Shown here one piece after another: positions 21,069 to 31,823 of a DNA stretch of 64,000 bases. Source of the DNA: Flectonema sp. DT1601 (lineage: Eukaryota; Euglenozoa; Diplonemea; Diplonemida; Diplonemidae). A model generated the notes under the pieces. That model made no database searches. It was not told the origin of the DNA and worked only from the letters and a program-made list of their open reading frames with translations. The stretch is from assembly GCA_964019425.1 (NCBI GenBank), contig OZ025807.1, forward strand, positions 310,001-374,000, written 5' to 3'. A program made the position numbers and the translations under genes. The stretch's first letter is position 1; each line of letters begins with the position of its first letter.

Positions 21069-22110
21069 TCCACCTTTCCCAGAGGCTAACAGGTTGTAAA
21101 CAACTTAGTTCAACGCTTAAGAATTATAATAATAAATAATAATCCTCTGTAGAAAGAATGACAGAGAAAAAAGACTATAAATTTGATGTGAAATGCTGTT
21201 GGTATGTATGTATATTCCAGGCATCTGACTGCTACGCATCCCCATCCAGTTTTTTTTTTTTTTTTTGGTAAGAAGACTGATCATAAGTGAAATCTTCTTT
21301 AACACGAGTGAGACCGCATTTCAACGAAATATCTGGCAGACTCTCCCGTGTTTGTCTGAAATAAAGGGAATAGGAGAACCCCGATACTACCAACGCAACC
21401 ATTAAATAACAACAATAATAAAAAAAAAGCTTCACCAACGATAATGTCAGAGGATTAACAGCTGCCATTTTTTTTTTTTTTTTTTTTGAAAAGGGAATTA
21501 GAAATAGGAATAAACAAACAAAAGAACAGGGAATAAAAAAATAGAAAGAAGAAGAAGAAAAAAAGTTTAGCTTTATTTTTTTTGCACTCAAGTTTCTTAC
21601 CAGTCGTAACAACAGGGCCTCTCTAGTTCAATGAAGAATCCCCTTCGCAAAATACAAAAAAAAGCCACAACAAAAAAAAAAAAAAAATTCTGGATCATCC
21701 TTATATTATACCGTAGGGGGATTCCAGAGAAAGAAAAAAAAAACAAGAAAAACAACAGTAACAACAACAACAAAAAAAAAAAAAAAAATATCGAGAAACA
21801 TCGCATCGAATAGGGTTGGAACTGGACAAAAAAAAAAGTACAATCTCTTGGAACAATTAGTTAGTGAACACGTACTCTATACTCGCAGTTGTCAAAAAAA
21901 AAACTTCTAAGAAAGGGGGGCACGGCAACGCATTGTAATAACTGCGGCACTCGTTTCCCAATCTACAACTTTTTCTGATCGGGTGAAAAACAAAACAAAA
22001 ATAAAAAATAAAAAATTCTTTTTGGAAAAAACCGCGAAAAAAAATAAATAAATAAATAAATAAATCCTCACATCTCAAACCACTAAAATACAAGCTTGCA
22101 CTGATTTCTC

Positions 22111-22143
<33 letters not shown>

Positions 22144-22422
22144 GTCACACACAAAGAGTCTTCTAAGCTAAGATCAAAAAAAAAAAAACAAAAAAAAGAA
22201 AAAACAGTCAACCAGTGAATTAATGGGGCCACGTAAGTCTTAGCTGCATAAGCAGCTTAGCAACATAGCATTCAAAAGTGAGCACTTTTTTTTTTTTTTT
22301 TTTTGCGGTAAACCAACGCTTTTTCTTTGTTTTTCCCCATTGACGTTTAACAGTGTCCCAGTCCCTTTTCATAAGTGAATGCTCAGCGCGAAAATCGCTG
22401 ACCAAAAAAAAAAGAAAGGAAA

Positions 22423-22458
<36 letters not shown>

Positions 22459-23010
22459 TTTTTCAAAAGAGAGGCCACTGCCGGGTTCTTGTTATTTTTC
22501 GTTGAAACTTCGAGAAGAATAGAGTAGGGCGAAGAAAAGATTATCTCATAAAACGCATAGAAACGAGAGGAGGAACTTGTTCTTTCATAGGCATAATTTT
22601 GCACAGAGCTAAAAATTTTTTTCAGCTAAACTTTAGTAATACATGGGGAGTACAATCATTATTATTATTTTTTTATTTTTTTTTTTTGTAAAAAAAACAC
22701 CAAAAGATAATATCCAACGCATTATATAATGGGAAAAAAACACAAGACTGAGCCCAAATAAAGATAGAATTGGGAACTCTCCCTCCATGTACTTTTTTTG
22801 TCGCAATACTATCATCGATGGAGAGATGCCTGTTACGCGGCAATCTACTGTAAAGGCATGCATGTCACTGAAACATATTCTATTCAATAGTAAACCTCAC
22901 TTTAGTGAGGCAGAGGGGGGCGGGAGAAAAAAAAAAGGGGGAAAAAAAAATCAATTTTAGAGAAGTACATTTGAATAGCTGGTTGTGTAATAGATTGTAG
23001 GTTATGCAAT

Positions 23011-23041
<31 letters not shown>

Positions 23042-23431
23042 GTTTCTTATTTTTTTATCGGTTGGATCACTAGGAAATCACGCAAGGATGGGGGGGGTAC
23101 CTATGTGCACATGACACATAGAGCAAATGAGGGTTTCTGACCATCGCCGATGAACTTAGTAGCAAAATAACCCAGGAAGCCTCTTACGATGGTAAGTAGG
23201 CAAAAAAGAACCAAATTACGCCATTCAATAGACAAAAGGAAGGGAACAGACAACTGCTATTTTTTTAAAAAAGGTAATTGGTATATTGAAAGGATTTCTT
23301 TCGATAAGTGTTTGGGCGAATTCAAAAAAAAAAAAAAAAAAAAAACCACACAATTGATGAACCAAGAGACACGTAGTAACAATTTAAAAAAAAAAAAAGA
23401 ATAATGGCTGCGTAAGTATGATCAACAACGA

Positions 23432-23547
23432 GTTTGTTTGTGCACGAAACCGTAAACCGACTTAAACTGATAAAGCTAAAGGAGGTTTACGTGTGCTGCC
23501 TAACATTTTTTTCGTTTTTTACAATACTTGTTAAAATGCAAAAAAAA
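23432..23547 (+). repeat. Repeat B, copy 1 (A-tailed, SINE-like)
   Basis: About 115 bp align with 29472-29593, sharing TTGTGCACGAA, the 20-base block ACTTAAACTGATAAAGCTAA, ACGTGTG, TTTTTCGTT and CTTGTTAAA, and both ending ATGC plus an A-run. A shared 3' end followed by A's fits a retroposed short RNA. The parent element is unknown. Confidence 0.6.
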
Positions 23548-24864
23548 GAAAAATAATAAATAATGATAATAATAGCAATAATAATACTATTTTACACGGA
23601 TTTCACGAAAGGAAAAGTCCGTTTTGCGATACAAAGTAATTGCTTCATTTCACATGTTTTTTTTTTTTGTGTGGCACACCCTTCTCATTCTCATTTATGA
23701 TTGGTGCTGAGTATAAACTTTTTTTTTTTTTTTAAAAAAGAATAAGGAACAGAAAGAAACCATTCTATTCATAGAGAACATGTAGCAAAAGACTTTTGGA
23801 CTTCCTTCATCCGCTCGTAGTAAATAGTAAAGGGGGGATTTTGTTGCAAAAAAAAAAAAAAAAAAAAAAGAAGTTTGTGCAATTTTATTTCTGCTGTTTT
23901 CTGAAATCAAAAATTAGAAGCTCAACTACGGATTTTTTATATAAAAAAAACACCTTCTATTCCCCCTTTTTCGCAGATTTTTTTTTTTTTTTTTTTGCGA
24001 AATGCATTTTGTTTATCTTCACCAAGGGAATAATCTTTGATAAATAGTCGTATTGTTGAGTGGTATCAAAAAAAAAAAGGGAAAACATGCCGTACAGATG
24101 CGTTGTTAGTTTGCTTCAGTCTGTCCATTACGATACATAAGTCTATACACAAGAAGAAGAGTGAATATTAGTATTGTTAGGCCAACATCAATAAAGCATC
24201 ATTTTTTTTTATAAAAAAAAAAAAAAAAGGCTAAATTTTCGACAACGGAAAAGTGACGAAGGGTTATTTGTTATTATCATGCAAGGTCATCGGGACAACA
24301 AAACAGCTTTAATAATATAAAATTAAATGATGTGTAGAGAATCCGATCATAGGAAGATGCTTCCGTGTACCTTTTATTTTAACGCCACTCACAGATATTA
24401 AATGTCATACTAGAGAGGCGAAATAGATCTCAACAACAAAATAAAACAAAAAATAATTAGAACAAAAATTTACGAGGAGGTGAAGAAAAGTGAAACCTCT
24501 CACCCCACTAATCGTTTTCACTGGAAAAAAGTCCAAAGACTATTTTTGTATGAGAAAAAACACTACCAACTACCAGAGCCAAATTTGACATCACAAGTGT
24601 TTTTTTTTTTTTCTTTTTTTTTATTCCCTTCAAACTAACAACGCAAACAAGACAAGCACATTAAATAAAGATACTGAAATCACGAGATACTAGAAACAGT
24701 CAAAATTCGGGGGTACGAGAAGAAGAAAGGGAGAAAAAAAGAAGGAAAAAAAAAAAGTTATTTTTAAAAAAAGAAAACACGACATTTTTTTTTTTTTTTT
24801 TTTTTTTTTAATTTTTTTTTTTTTTTTCCCAAAGAAATGATAGTATCTGGAAACGAGAAAATTT

Positions 24865-24902
<38 letters not shown>

Positions 24903-25070
24903 AGCAAAAAACATGCATAGAGGATGACAGCACCAAACTAAGAAAATAATTTTAGATTAGCGCATCAAAAGGAATGTGCATTTGCTGCACGTACCCTGGA
25001 GATGAGTAGAAATTAAGGGAATCAAGGGGATAGTTAGTATCAGAAAGGAATGTAATAAGATATCAACGAT

Positions 25071-25101
<31 letters not shown>

Positions 25102-25251
25102 GTAAATCGGACCCTCTCTCTCGGTTCACCATCGCAATAATATCGTTACAGTCATCCCCGATCCGTAAGTCAAAAGATCAATTGCCTTTGTGCGACCCGA
25201 TAAACACCAATTTTTTTTTTTTTTTTTATCTCCACAAAAAGGAAGGAGAAT

Positions 25252-25285
<34 letters not shown>

Positions 25286-26009
25286 AATAATTATAACAGG
25301 TGTTTCACGAGTTTACACAAAAAGTTTAAGAAGAAAAAAAAAATTGAAAAAAATGGACTGAGGGACGATGAGTATAGAAATATCAAAACCTTTATAAAAC
25401 ACGAAACGCATGATGTTTGAAAAATAAATTAAAGATAACCCACTTGGAAGCTGCCTTTTTGTCATCATTTTTTTTTTCTTCTTTTTCTCTTTTACTTTTT
25501 TCAAAAAAGAAATTTAAAAAAGTATAAAGAGAGAGACGATTGGGAAGATGTTTCTCATGGGGCGAGAAATTTTACCTCCTTTTCTTCTTTTATTTTATTT
25601 TATTTATTTTTGCCTCACAAACACACTAGAGATGTGTTTGCCAACGCAATGCGTACAACACAGCTGTACCAAGATTGGGTCTACCCAAAAGGTGACGAAA
25701 CCCCTAGTTATTTTTAGGTCCGCATTCACGCGATATAAAACGAAATCGCGCATTTTGAGAATATGTGTTTTTTTTTTTTTTTTTTTTTTTTTCCTTCTTT
25801 CATTCTTTCATTCCTTTTTTTTTTTTTTTTTTTTTTTTAAAATTGGTGTAAACTTTTTTTAAAAGAAAAAAGAAAAGGGGAAAAAAAAGAATATCTCAAA
25901 TGATACGAAGGATTTCATATATTATTAAATAAAACCCGTCAATTGAAATATAAAAAAAAAAAAATTTTCGAAGTCTCAGTTTTCTACCGCAGAGGTGACG
26001 ACATTAATC

Positions 26010-27093
26010 TCATCCACAAACTACGGTATATGCTCCTTCGGAAAAGAAGTTTTCCATCCCTGCTGCTGTTAAGGCACAAGTTTCCAGAGATTTTTCAGGT
26101 GGAGGAGTAACAAGGAAAAACCTGCTTTCTGATTTATCTTTCATGTCAAAAACTTTAAGGTTATCTAATTTACGTGTGTGTCGGTTACGAATGCTTATAC
26201 ACATCGATGCAGCCTGTTGTTGTTTGTTGTTAGTTTTTTTGTAACGGAAATTAACCAAAAAAAAAAAAAAAAAAAAAAACTCTCTTACACACCTGATCAA
26301 TAGAAATAATTCCCTTTTTTGAATCTGAAATGACTTCTCGCAATTTACGAAAAGCGGTTTTACCAACTCTTGCGAAGGAAGATTCAATTGGTTGAGATCT
26401 GATAGATTTTGAGAGTAGCTCTGTCGCAACTTCAGCAAAGCCGAGTGAGAACCAAGTCGGTTCTGAACTGGGAAGAATAGTTGGTAACACTTGCTCCCTA
26501 CTTATAATTGCGAGGCAAATAGTAATTAAGAGATCGGGAGTTGGAGCAATAATCCGACAGTCTTTCCCAACGATGATGAAGTGAGAGGATTTAGGCTTTG
26601 GAAAATTTTTTATTTTCACTTCTGACACCATCTGGGAGAAGCCAACAAACAATTTTGTTATTTCAGTTATTATCGATAGCCTTGTTGTTGATGAAGTGTC
26701 GTATTTCACCAAATATTCTTTAACCGTTTTTCTACCTATGGACGGAAATACTAAACAATTATTGCTGTATCCCAGTAGCCTCTTTGGAAACATACGAGAT
26801 ATCGCCATTACCAGACTATCAATGTTAGCAAATAATAGCGGCTGTGCGATTGTTAAGCGACAGCCCTTATCAGATACAACCGTCCAGTGTAACCAACCTT
26901 CACTTTCAATTTGCTTACCTTTTTGAACACAATTATTTAAATAGTTATTCCCAAGATCCAAATCGGCTAAGCAATTCGATTTCTTACACGTCGGTAACGT
27001 ATCAAGTCCTCCCCTATTCCTTGTCTTTCCCTCAGACGGTCTGTTTGGTCGCTTCTCGCTTTCCAGACCATAATAATTTAACCACAGCGGCAT
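26010..27093 (-). CDS. Unrecognised protein, two exons
   Basis: Exons 27093-26293 and 26213-26010 give about 334 residues. The intron 26214-26292 has donor GTGTGT and acceptor ACAG, phase 0, with a CTAAC branch-like word about 18 nt before the acceptor and a long T-run inside. The start is the ATG of MPLWLNYYG, 13 nt after a polypyrimidine tract ending CTCAG; the frame extends further upstream but without an ATG. The protein has no clear signal peptide and no repeats. The middle part has hydrophobic stretches (PDLLITICLAII, IIVGKDCRIIAPT), more like the core of a folded domain than membrane helices. I recognise no family. It is probably real: coding is long, codon use is balanced and the splice restores frame. 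Confidence 0.65.
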
Positions 27094-27478
27094 TGCAGCT
27101 GCTATTCTGAGAGAAGGAAGTAAAAAATAAAATTCATTTTCACAGGTCAACACAATACCTCCTTTTCTAAGCGGACGTTATACCTTTTGTCTGTTCTGGA
27201 GAGTGATGGTTTGACAACGTAGTATACTATTTATTCATTTATTTACGAAGCCTAGGAGCCAAAAGCCAGGAAAAGCTCAACAGGGGTAACAGTTATATCG
27301 CTACCAGCAACCGTGAGAATAATAATTTTTATAATAACTACACTTAAGTAATAAAATGACATGTATTCTGGGGATGAAAGAAAAAAATACTAAATAAGAG
27401 AAATTAGAATTGTTTTTATTCACATAAAACCTATTCTAGATACAACCCACAATGAAAATAATACAACGCAAATCAGAG
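27094..27478. other. Intergenic, part of repeat G
   Basis: This spacer of about 385 bp between two minus-strand genes holds repeat G copy 1 (27238-27280) and a polypyrimidine/CAG acceptor-like site just upstream of the 27093 start. Nothing else is evident. Confidence 0.55.
27238..27280. repeat. Repeat G, copy 1
   Basis: TTTACGAAGCCTAGGAGCC followed by AGGAAAAGCTCAA recurs at 30254-30305, where an A-run is expanded between the two blocks. Confidence 0.55.
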
Positions 27479-28138
27479 TCACAGAGTAAAAGGTCGTTCC
27501 CATTGTTTCTTTCCAGTAAGATTACTTTGGTAGAAAACGTCACCTCTCTTAGTTCTCACTTCTTTCCAACATGAAGGAATTGAATCTTGAAGTAGATAAT
27601 TACCAGAAGGGTTACCATAATGAGATGTGAGTCTACTTAGGAGTGTTTCTTCACGATTATGCCACTCCATTAAAAGAGCAACTACCCGAGGAAGCATTGA
27701 GGGATCTCGTTGGTTTAAAAGAAAACGAAGACGCTCACTGTACATTGAGCTCACCGGAGGACCAGAATGATATGATATAAAGTCAGAGTGCGGAAGTCCA
27801 GAAAGATCAAGTGTGGGTTCCACTAATACAAAGGCATCTCTGCTGTGAGATTTTCCAGATGTTCCTTCATTCCAAATAGTAGTCGCAAGAAGACCAACAT
27901 CAACATTGACATTCCTATTTACTCTCTGTGCTACTAACTCTGTTGGCACGTCCTCAGGAAGACCAACATCTCTGATGTCATTACTTTGTAATTCTTTCTT
28001 TCTGACATTCCTAATCCGTCTACGTTCCTCTACAGGCATTGACGGATTCCCTCTGTGACCTGCTCTGTGTCCTCCTTTTGCGATCGATCCGTATGTCAGC
28101 CCCTCGGGTAGACCCCCTAAATAGACTTGTCCTGGCAT
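27479..28138 (-). CDS. WW-domain protein
   Basis: A single exon of 219 codons. The last 30 or so residues form a WW domain: CWKEVR, then DVFYQSN, T and WERP, with both signature tryptophans, the aromatic pair and the closing proline. WW domains bind proline-rich or phospho-Ser/Thr-Pro peptides. The N-terminal ~50 residues are Gly- and Arg-rich, with the rest perhaps helical; I cannot assign another domain. There is no signal peptide or membrane segment, so it is likely cytosolic or nuclear. The ATG starts MPGQVYLGG. Upstream on the sense strand is a TTCTTCTTCTC tract and an AAG, so this is one of only two genes without a CAG near the start. Confidence 0.7.
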   Translation of the reverse strand: MPGQVYLGGLPEGLTYGSIAKGGHRAGHRGNPSMPVEERRRIRNVRKKELQSNDIRDVGLPEDVPTELVAQRVNRNVNVDVGLLATTIWNEGTSGKSHSRDAFVLVEPTLDLSGLPHSDFISYHSGPPVSSMYSERLRFLLNQRDPSMLPRVVALLMEWHNREETLLSRLTSHYGNPSGNYLLQDSIPSCWKEVRTKRGDVFYQSNLTGKKQWERPFTL

Positions 28139-28320
28139 TCAATATTATAACTCAAGACATTGCCTTTTGAGAAGAAGAAAAAGTTTTAGAGTCTGACATC
28201 ACAAGAGAATAAAACGTGTCGCACGGAGTAATTAACTTTTCCTATACTGTATGCACCTGGGAAAGAAAGGAATATATAAAGTAATGAACAAGTATAAGAT
28301 TACTAACATAAAAACATCAA

Positions 28321-28402
28321 CTCCGTAGTGCAGATTACTTCTGCTCAGGGGTTGGACCGGGGCTGTTTCGATTAGACGGACACCGGCACCACCACCACGG
28401 AG
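28321..28402. ncRNA. Possible structured RNA near the WW-domain gene
   Basis: An 82-bp GC-richer segment is closed by CTCCGTAGTG and CACCACGGAG, which pair at nine of ten positions. Inside are a GCAGA/TCTGC hairpin and two CCGG words. It lies about 180 bp upstream of the WW-domain start codon. It does not fold as a tRNA and matches no RNA I recognise. A chance arrangement is possible. Confidence 0.25.
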
Positions 28403-28883
28403 GAGAACCATTTCAGCAAAAGAAGTTAGTATTCAATAAGTAATGGATATTATAAAGTAGGGAAGATTCTTGAAATTATCTCCGATTTAACATCGCAAGG
28501 TTGCCTTTTCCTCAACAAAAAAAAAAAAAAAGTCTTCTTTAGTTTCAAGACGCGTACTAAATAGTTGCATAGTTGCATCAAACCTTATCTTAGATGTTCC
28601 CATGAGAGCCTGTCAAGGTTAGTTAATATAATAATTATAGTATTGTTTTATTTGCTTTTTCCCTGACCACTAATCGCTGCGATCTATTATAAACCATTTC
28701 TTATAATTATGTGAGAAGCAGCGTTTACAATCAGCTTGTGATGAGACAGGAGATCATTAACAGTAAAAATGTTGCATTAATTAGTACATGAGTTATACTT
28801 GTATACAAAAAAAAAACCATTCAGATAAGCCTTATATTTTTGTTGATCGCAGCAAAAAAAAAAAAAAAAAAAAGAGAGATTTA

Positions 28884-28966
28884 TGTTTAATAGGATAAGA
28901 TGGTGATAACATTAAATAGTTAGGTATTAATGTTAATCAGATCAATCAAAAAAAAAAAAAAAAAAA
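28884..28966 (+). repeat. Repeat C, copy 1 (A-tailed)
   Basis: The stretch from ATGTTTAAT through GGATAAGATGGTGATAACAT to TTAATCAGATCAATCA is almost identical to 63210-63292, and each copy ends in an A-run. Near-identity over about 65 bp at sites 34 kb apart, both A-tailed, suggests recent retroposition from one source. Confidence 0.7.
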
Positions 28967-29013
28967 GAAAAAAAAAAGGCAAAGGCAAAGGGAAAACCTC
29001 TAATTCAACAAAA

Positions 29014-29060
29014 ATAGTTAGTTAGTATCATTAATTTTAGAACAGAAAAGTGAGAATAAG
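29014..29060. repeat. Repeat F, copy 2
   Basis: Shares its two halves with 2063-2129 but lacks about 20 bases between them. Confidence 0.45.
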
Positions 29061-29327
29061 TTAGCGAGTCCGACATACAATTGAGTACCAAAATAGTTTG
29101 CGAAATCGACAACCCCTACAAAAAAAAAAAGTTGTCCACCAGGACTCGAACTTGACCCAAAATTTGGCGGGTTTTTTGTTTGCCAAGCTGGGAAGAGTGC
29201 AAGGGGAAAGATCAAACGGTCTTTGATTAGGTGCATACGAATATAAATCTCTGTATTGTATCAGAACTCAATGATAAAATTAAAAAAACTCATGAAACAG
29301 TGACTAAAACGAATACAGTGCAAGGGG

Positions 29328-29362
29328 GGCTTGCGTCCCAAATTCTTGGCGGGACGCAAGCC
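29328..29362. other. Perfect 12-bp GC-rich hairpin
   Basis: GGCTTGCGTCCC and GGGACGCAAGCC are exact reverse complements around an 11-base loop. It lies inside the repeat nest, between repeat F and the repeat C fragment. It may belong to an inserted element or to a small RNA. Confidence 0.6.
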
Positions 29363-29379
29363 GCACAGACAGCATCAGT

Positions 29380-29420
29380 GTTAATCAGATCAATCAAAAA
29401 AAAAAAAAAAAAAAAAAAAA
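29380..29420 (+). repeat. Repeat C, 3'-end fragment
   Basis: Only the last 18 bases of repeat C (TGTTAATCAGATCAATCA) plus an A-run are present. 5'-truncated, A-tailed copies are typical of non-LTR retroposition. Confidence 0.55.
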
Positions 29421-29471
29421 GAATTGGCTTTATCTTCAACTATCCAGAAAATAATAATATAACAACTGTGA

Positions 29472-29593
29472 TTTTTTGTTTGTGCACGAACCGTGAACCG
29501 ACTTAAACTGATAAAGCTAAAGGAAGTTTTACGTGTGTTGCCAACATTCTTTTTCGTTCTTACAAAACTTGTTAAATGCAAAAAAAAAAAAAA
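29472..29593 (+). repeat. Repeat B, copy 2 (A-tailed, SINE-like)
   Basis: This copy of the repeat at 23432-23547 has scattered substitutions and single-base indels and ends ATGC plus an A-run. It starts about 50 bp after the repeat C fragment. The following A-rich DNA and TCTTTCTTC block loosely resemble 63305-63360, which follows another repeat C copy. Confidence 0.6.
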
Positions 29594-30253
29594 TTAAAAA
29601 ATTAAAAAATCTTTCTTCCAACCACTCCACTTACCTAATCCTCTTCAGCGAAGAAGGCAAATGACTACAGGGATGTGGGATCACGGAGACGGTGTTTTTT
29701 ATATGCTTCAGTTGGGAGAATCAATTCTCAGCTATCAAGACCAATTGAAAATAACAAAATATAATTGAGCATTTGATCTTGTTCAGTAATTCCTGAGGTG
29801 AAGTATAATGGGTTAAAGTATAACTTGCATAGGGCTCGACGCTGCCAGAAATCTGAAAAATCCTTAACGCGAATTCCATTATTTTATTAATTCGATAGAA
29901 CTGTTAACCAGCTAGGATATCAATTTCTATACACGGATACGAAAATGAAAGAAGAAAAAACTGTCGCGGGATAGTCACACATGCCGCACAGTTTTAGAAA
30001 AGTAACATGAAATAAAGTTAAATATCAAAGGTCGAGAAGTTAAGACTAAGTTAACCAGTCAGTCAACTACCAAGACTGAATCATCCCAGTTAAAATATGA
30101 GTTTATTATTTTAAAAAAAAAAAAAAGCGTTCCATAATGGACTGTGTATTTTCAGGATCCGTCACTCTCATCCAGTTTATAATTTTGGGAGTAGCTTGAT
30201 ACTAATATTAAATGGAAAGCAAATTGAAACTGGTGTTGGTTATTTAATTTTAT

Positions 30254-30305
30254 TTTATTTACGAAGCCTAGGAGCCAAAAAAAAAAAACCCAGGAAAAAG
30301 CTCAA
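30254..30305. repeat. Repeat G, copy 2
   Basis: Same two blocks as 27238-27280, separated here by a longer A-run. Confidence 0.55.
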
Positions 30306-30406
30306 TTCTTCACAGACTTTTCTTTGATTATCGTATCGTAATAAAAGAAAATCAGAAAAGAGGATGTATGTTTTTTTTGGTTTTTTTGTATAATTTTACA
30401 ACTGTG

Positions 30407-30484
30407 TTTGTATCATAAAAAAACAATACATAAAAAAAAAAAAATTATTTTTAGCATTTAAGTTTTTTTAGATACAGTGACTAA
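30407..30484. repeat. Repeat E, copy 1
   Basis: Begins TTTGTATCATAAA and ends TTAGATACAGTGACTAA. It shares these ends with 36820-36892 but has an A-rich expansion in the middle. Confidence 0.5.
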
Positions 30485-30548
30485 ACAGCGAAAAAAAAAG
30501 AGCTCTATTACTGTAATTAAAAAAAAAAAAAAAAAAATCAAGGAGGGC

Positions 30549-30620
30549 GTAAAAAATACAAATGCACTGGATCTTTAACAACGTGATAATTTAACATTAG
30601 TTTTTAGATACAGTGACTAA
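30549..30620. repeat. Repeat E, copy 2
   Basis: Aligns with 36820-36892: ATACAAATG, TAACAACGT, then the near-invariant block ATAATTTAACATTAGTT and AGATACAGTGACTA. The sequence after GACTA differs in every copy, so the element's boundary is likely there. Confidence 0.6.
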
Positions 30621-31823
30621 AAGGTAATAAAAAAAGAAATTTCAGAGATAGAGGAAATGAAGAGTAATAAATAAAGTATCTTTTCGATTCAATATAAGAA
30701 ACATAAATATAAAAAACTTTTTTTTTTTTTCTCTTCACAAAAATAATCACGCGTGTCAATTGCCATAGTAAGGTACTTACTGAAGGCAGGCTTTTAAAAA
30801 AAATAATAAACACAAGATTACAGAAAACATTAATAAAACAATTAAAAGGAATTTCAAAAAGAGACAAGTCGCTAAATTATTCGACGCTGTCATCACGTTG
30901 ATTCATATCGTCTGAGTTACTACTACAGTGTGGACTGGATTACTAGTACAGCCATTTACTGTTTCAGTGCGGGCAGAAAAAAATGAAGTCATCAGCAGTG
31001 ATGTTTCTTTTTGAGTACTTGCGCTAGCAAGTTGTTCCTTAAGAATAATTAAAATAAAATTCTGAAATGGAAAAACTGACTTCCGTGGATTGGCGAACCT
31101 CCTTTTAAAAAGACTAAAATATCGTCAGAAATCACCGTTCTTTTTTTTTTTTTTTTTTTTTCATTCTCGAAGCATAACCGATCACACCTATAAAAATAAA
31201 AAAAAACATGACAACACACCAACACTGTTTATCTCGCCACGATTGTGTTGTGACAAAAGTCAAAATGGGATGAAAATCCCTTCTCCGTAAGAAGGTCGGC
31301 GATTGCGCAAAAAAAAAAAAAAAAAAAACAAGGTGCGAGAATTATTTTGAGAGGTTCTGATTTTCTTTTTTTTTTAGAGAAAGCCCCAGCAGATGAAAAA
31401 ATGAACAACCAAAACTATTATAATGCATCACTCAAATGAGTTTAGCCGATCTCACGACGGAGTCTCAAACACTTTGGTTTTTTTCCCGCTAAAATCGAAA
31501 ACATTCCAATCATGCAATAAAACAGTCTGGTGATCAGCTTCAACCTGCCTCAGAGTACAGTGATAGATTCACAAAAGTAACAATCTTTTGATACAAATCC
31601 ATTATTTAGGAGTTATCTGATTGTTGAGTAAGAAGAAAACATAGGAAGAGGAAAACACATAAGTGCGTTGTGAATACAACACTTTTTTAGGCAATAAGAT
31701 CATCTCTGTACAGAAATTACTTAGCTAACTATATTAATAGGTGTTATATAAATAAATGATTGATAAATTAATAAATCGCAAAATAAAGGAAAAAAAAAGG
31801 TCAAAATACATTACACACGTTGT

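Larger units (their letters stand above)
13237..26009. other. 12.8 kb gene desert packed with A/T homopolymers
   Basis: No frame here looks like a real protein; nearly all are Lys/Phe runs from homopolymers. A-runs reach 33 nt (24866-24898) and 29 nt (20425-20453). Embedded in this background are copy 2 of repeat A, a homopolymer-free island at 14105-14680, a 26-bp repeat pair near 15.6-15.9 kb, a hairpin with T-run at 18754-18779, a hairpin at 20283-20303, a structured-looking segment at 20970-21068 and copy 1 of repeat B. The genes on either side have the same orientation, so this is not a visible strand-switch region. Confidence 0.65.
28139..31823. other. 3.7 kb intergenic region with a nest of dispersed repeats
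   Basis: No credible gene is present. The region holds a possible structured RNA (28321-28402), repeat C copies (28884-28966 and a fragment at 29380-29420), repeat F copy 2 (29014-29060), a 12-bp hairpin (29328-29362), repeat B copy 2 (29472-29593), repeat G copy 2 (30254-30305) and two copies of repeat E (30407-30484, 30549-30620). Five of these fall within 750 bp, so this looks like a landing site for short retroposed sequences. Confidence 0.6.

Noticed and set aside
29126-29180. tRNA-like B box (GTTCGAGTCC) followed by a T-run on the minus strand
   Set aside because: The T-stem does not pair and no A box or anticodon arm can be placed, so it is not a functional tRNA. A degenerate polymerase III element remains possible.
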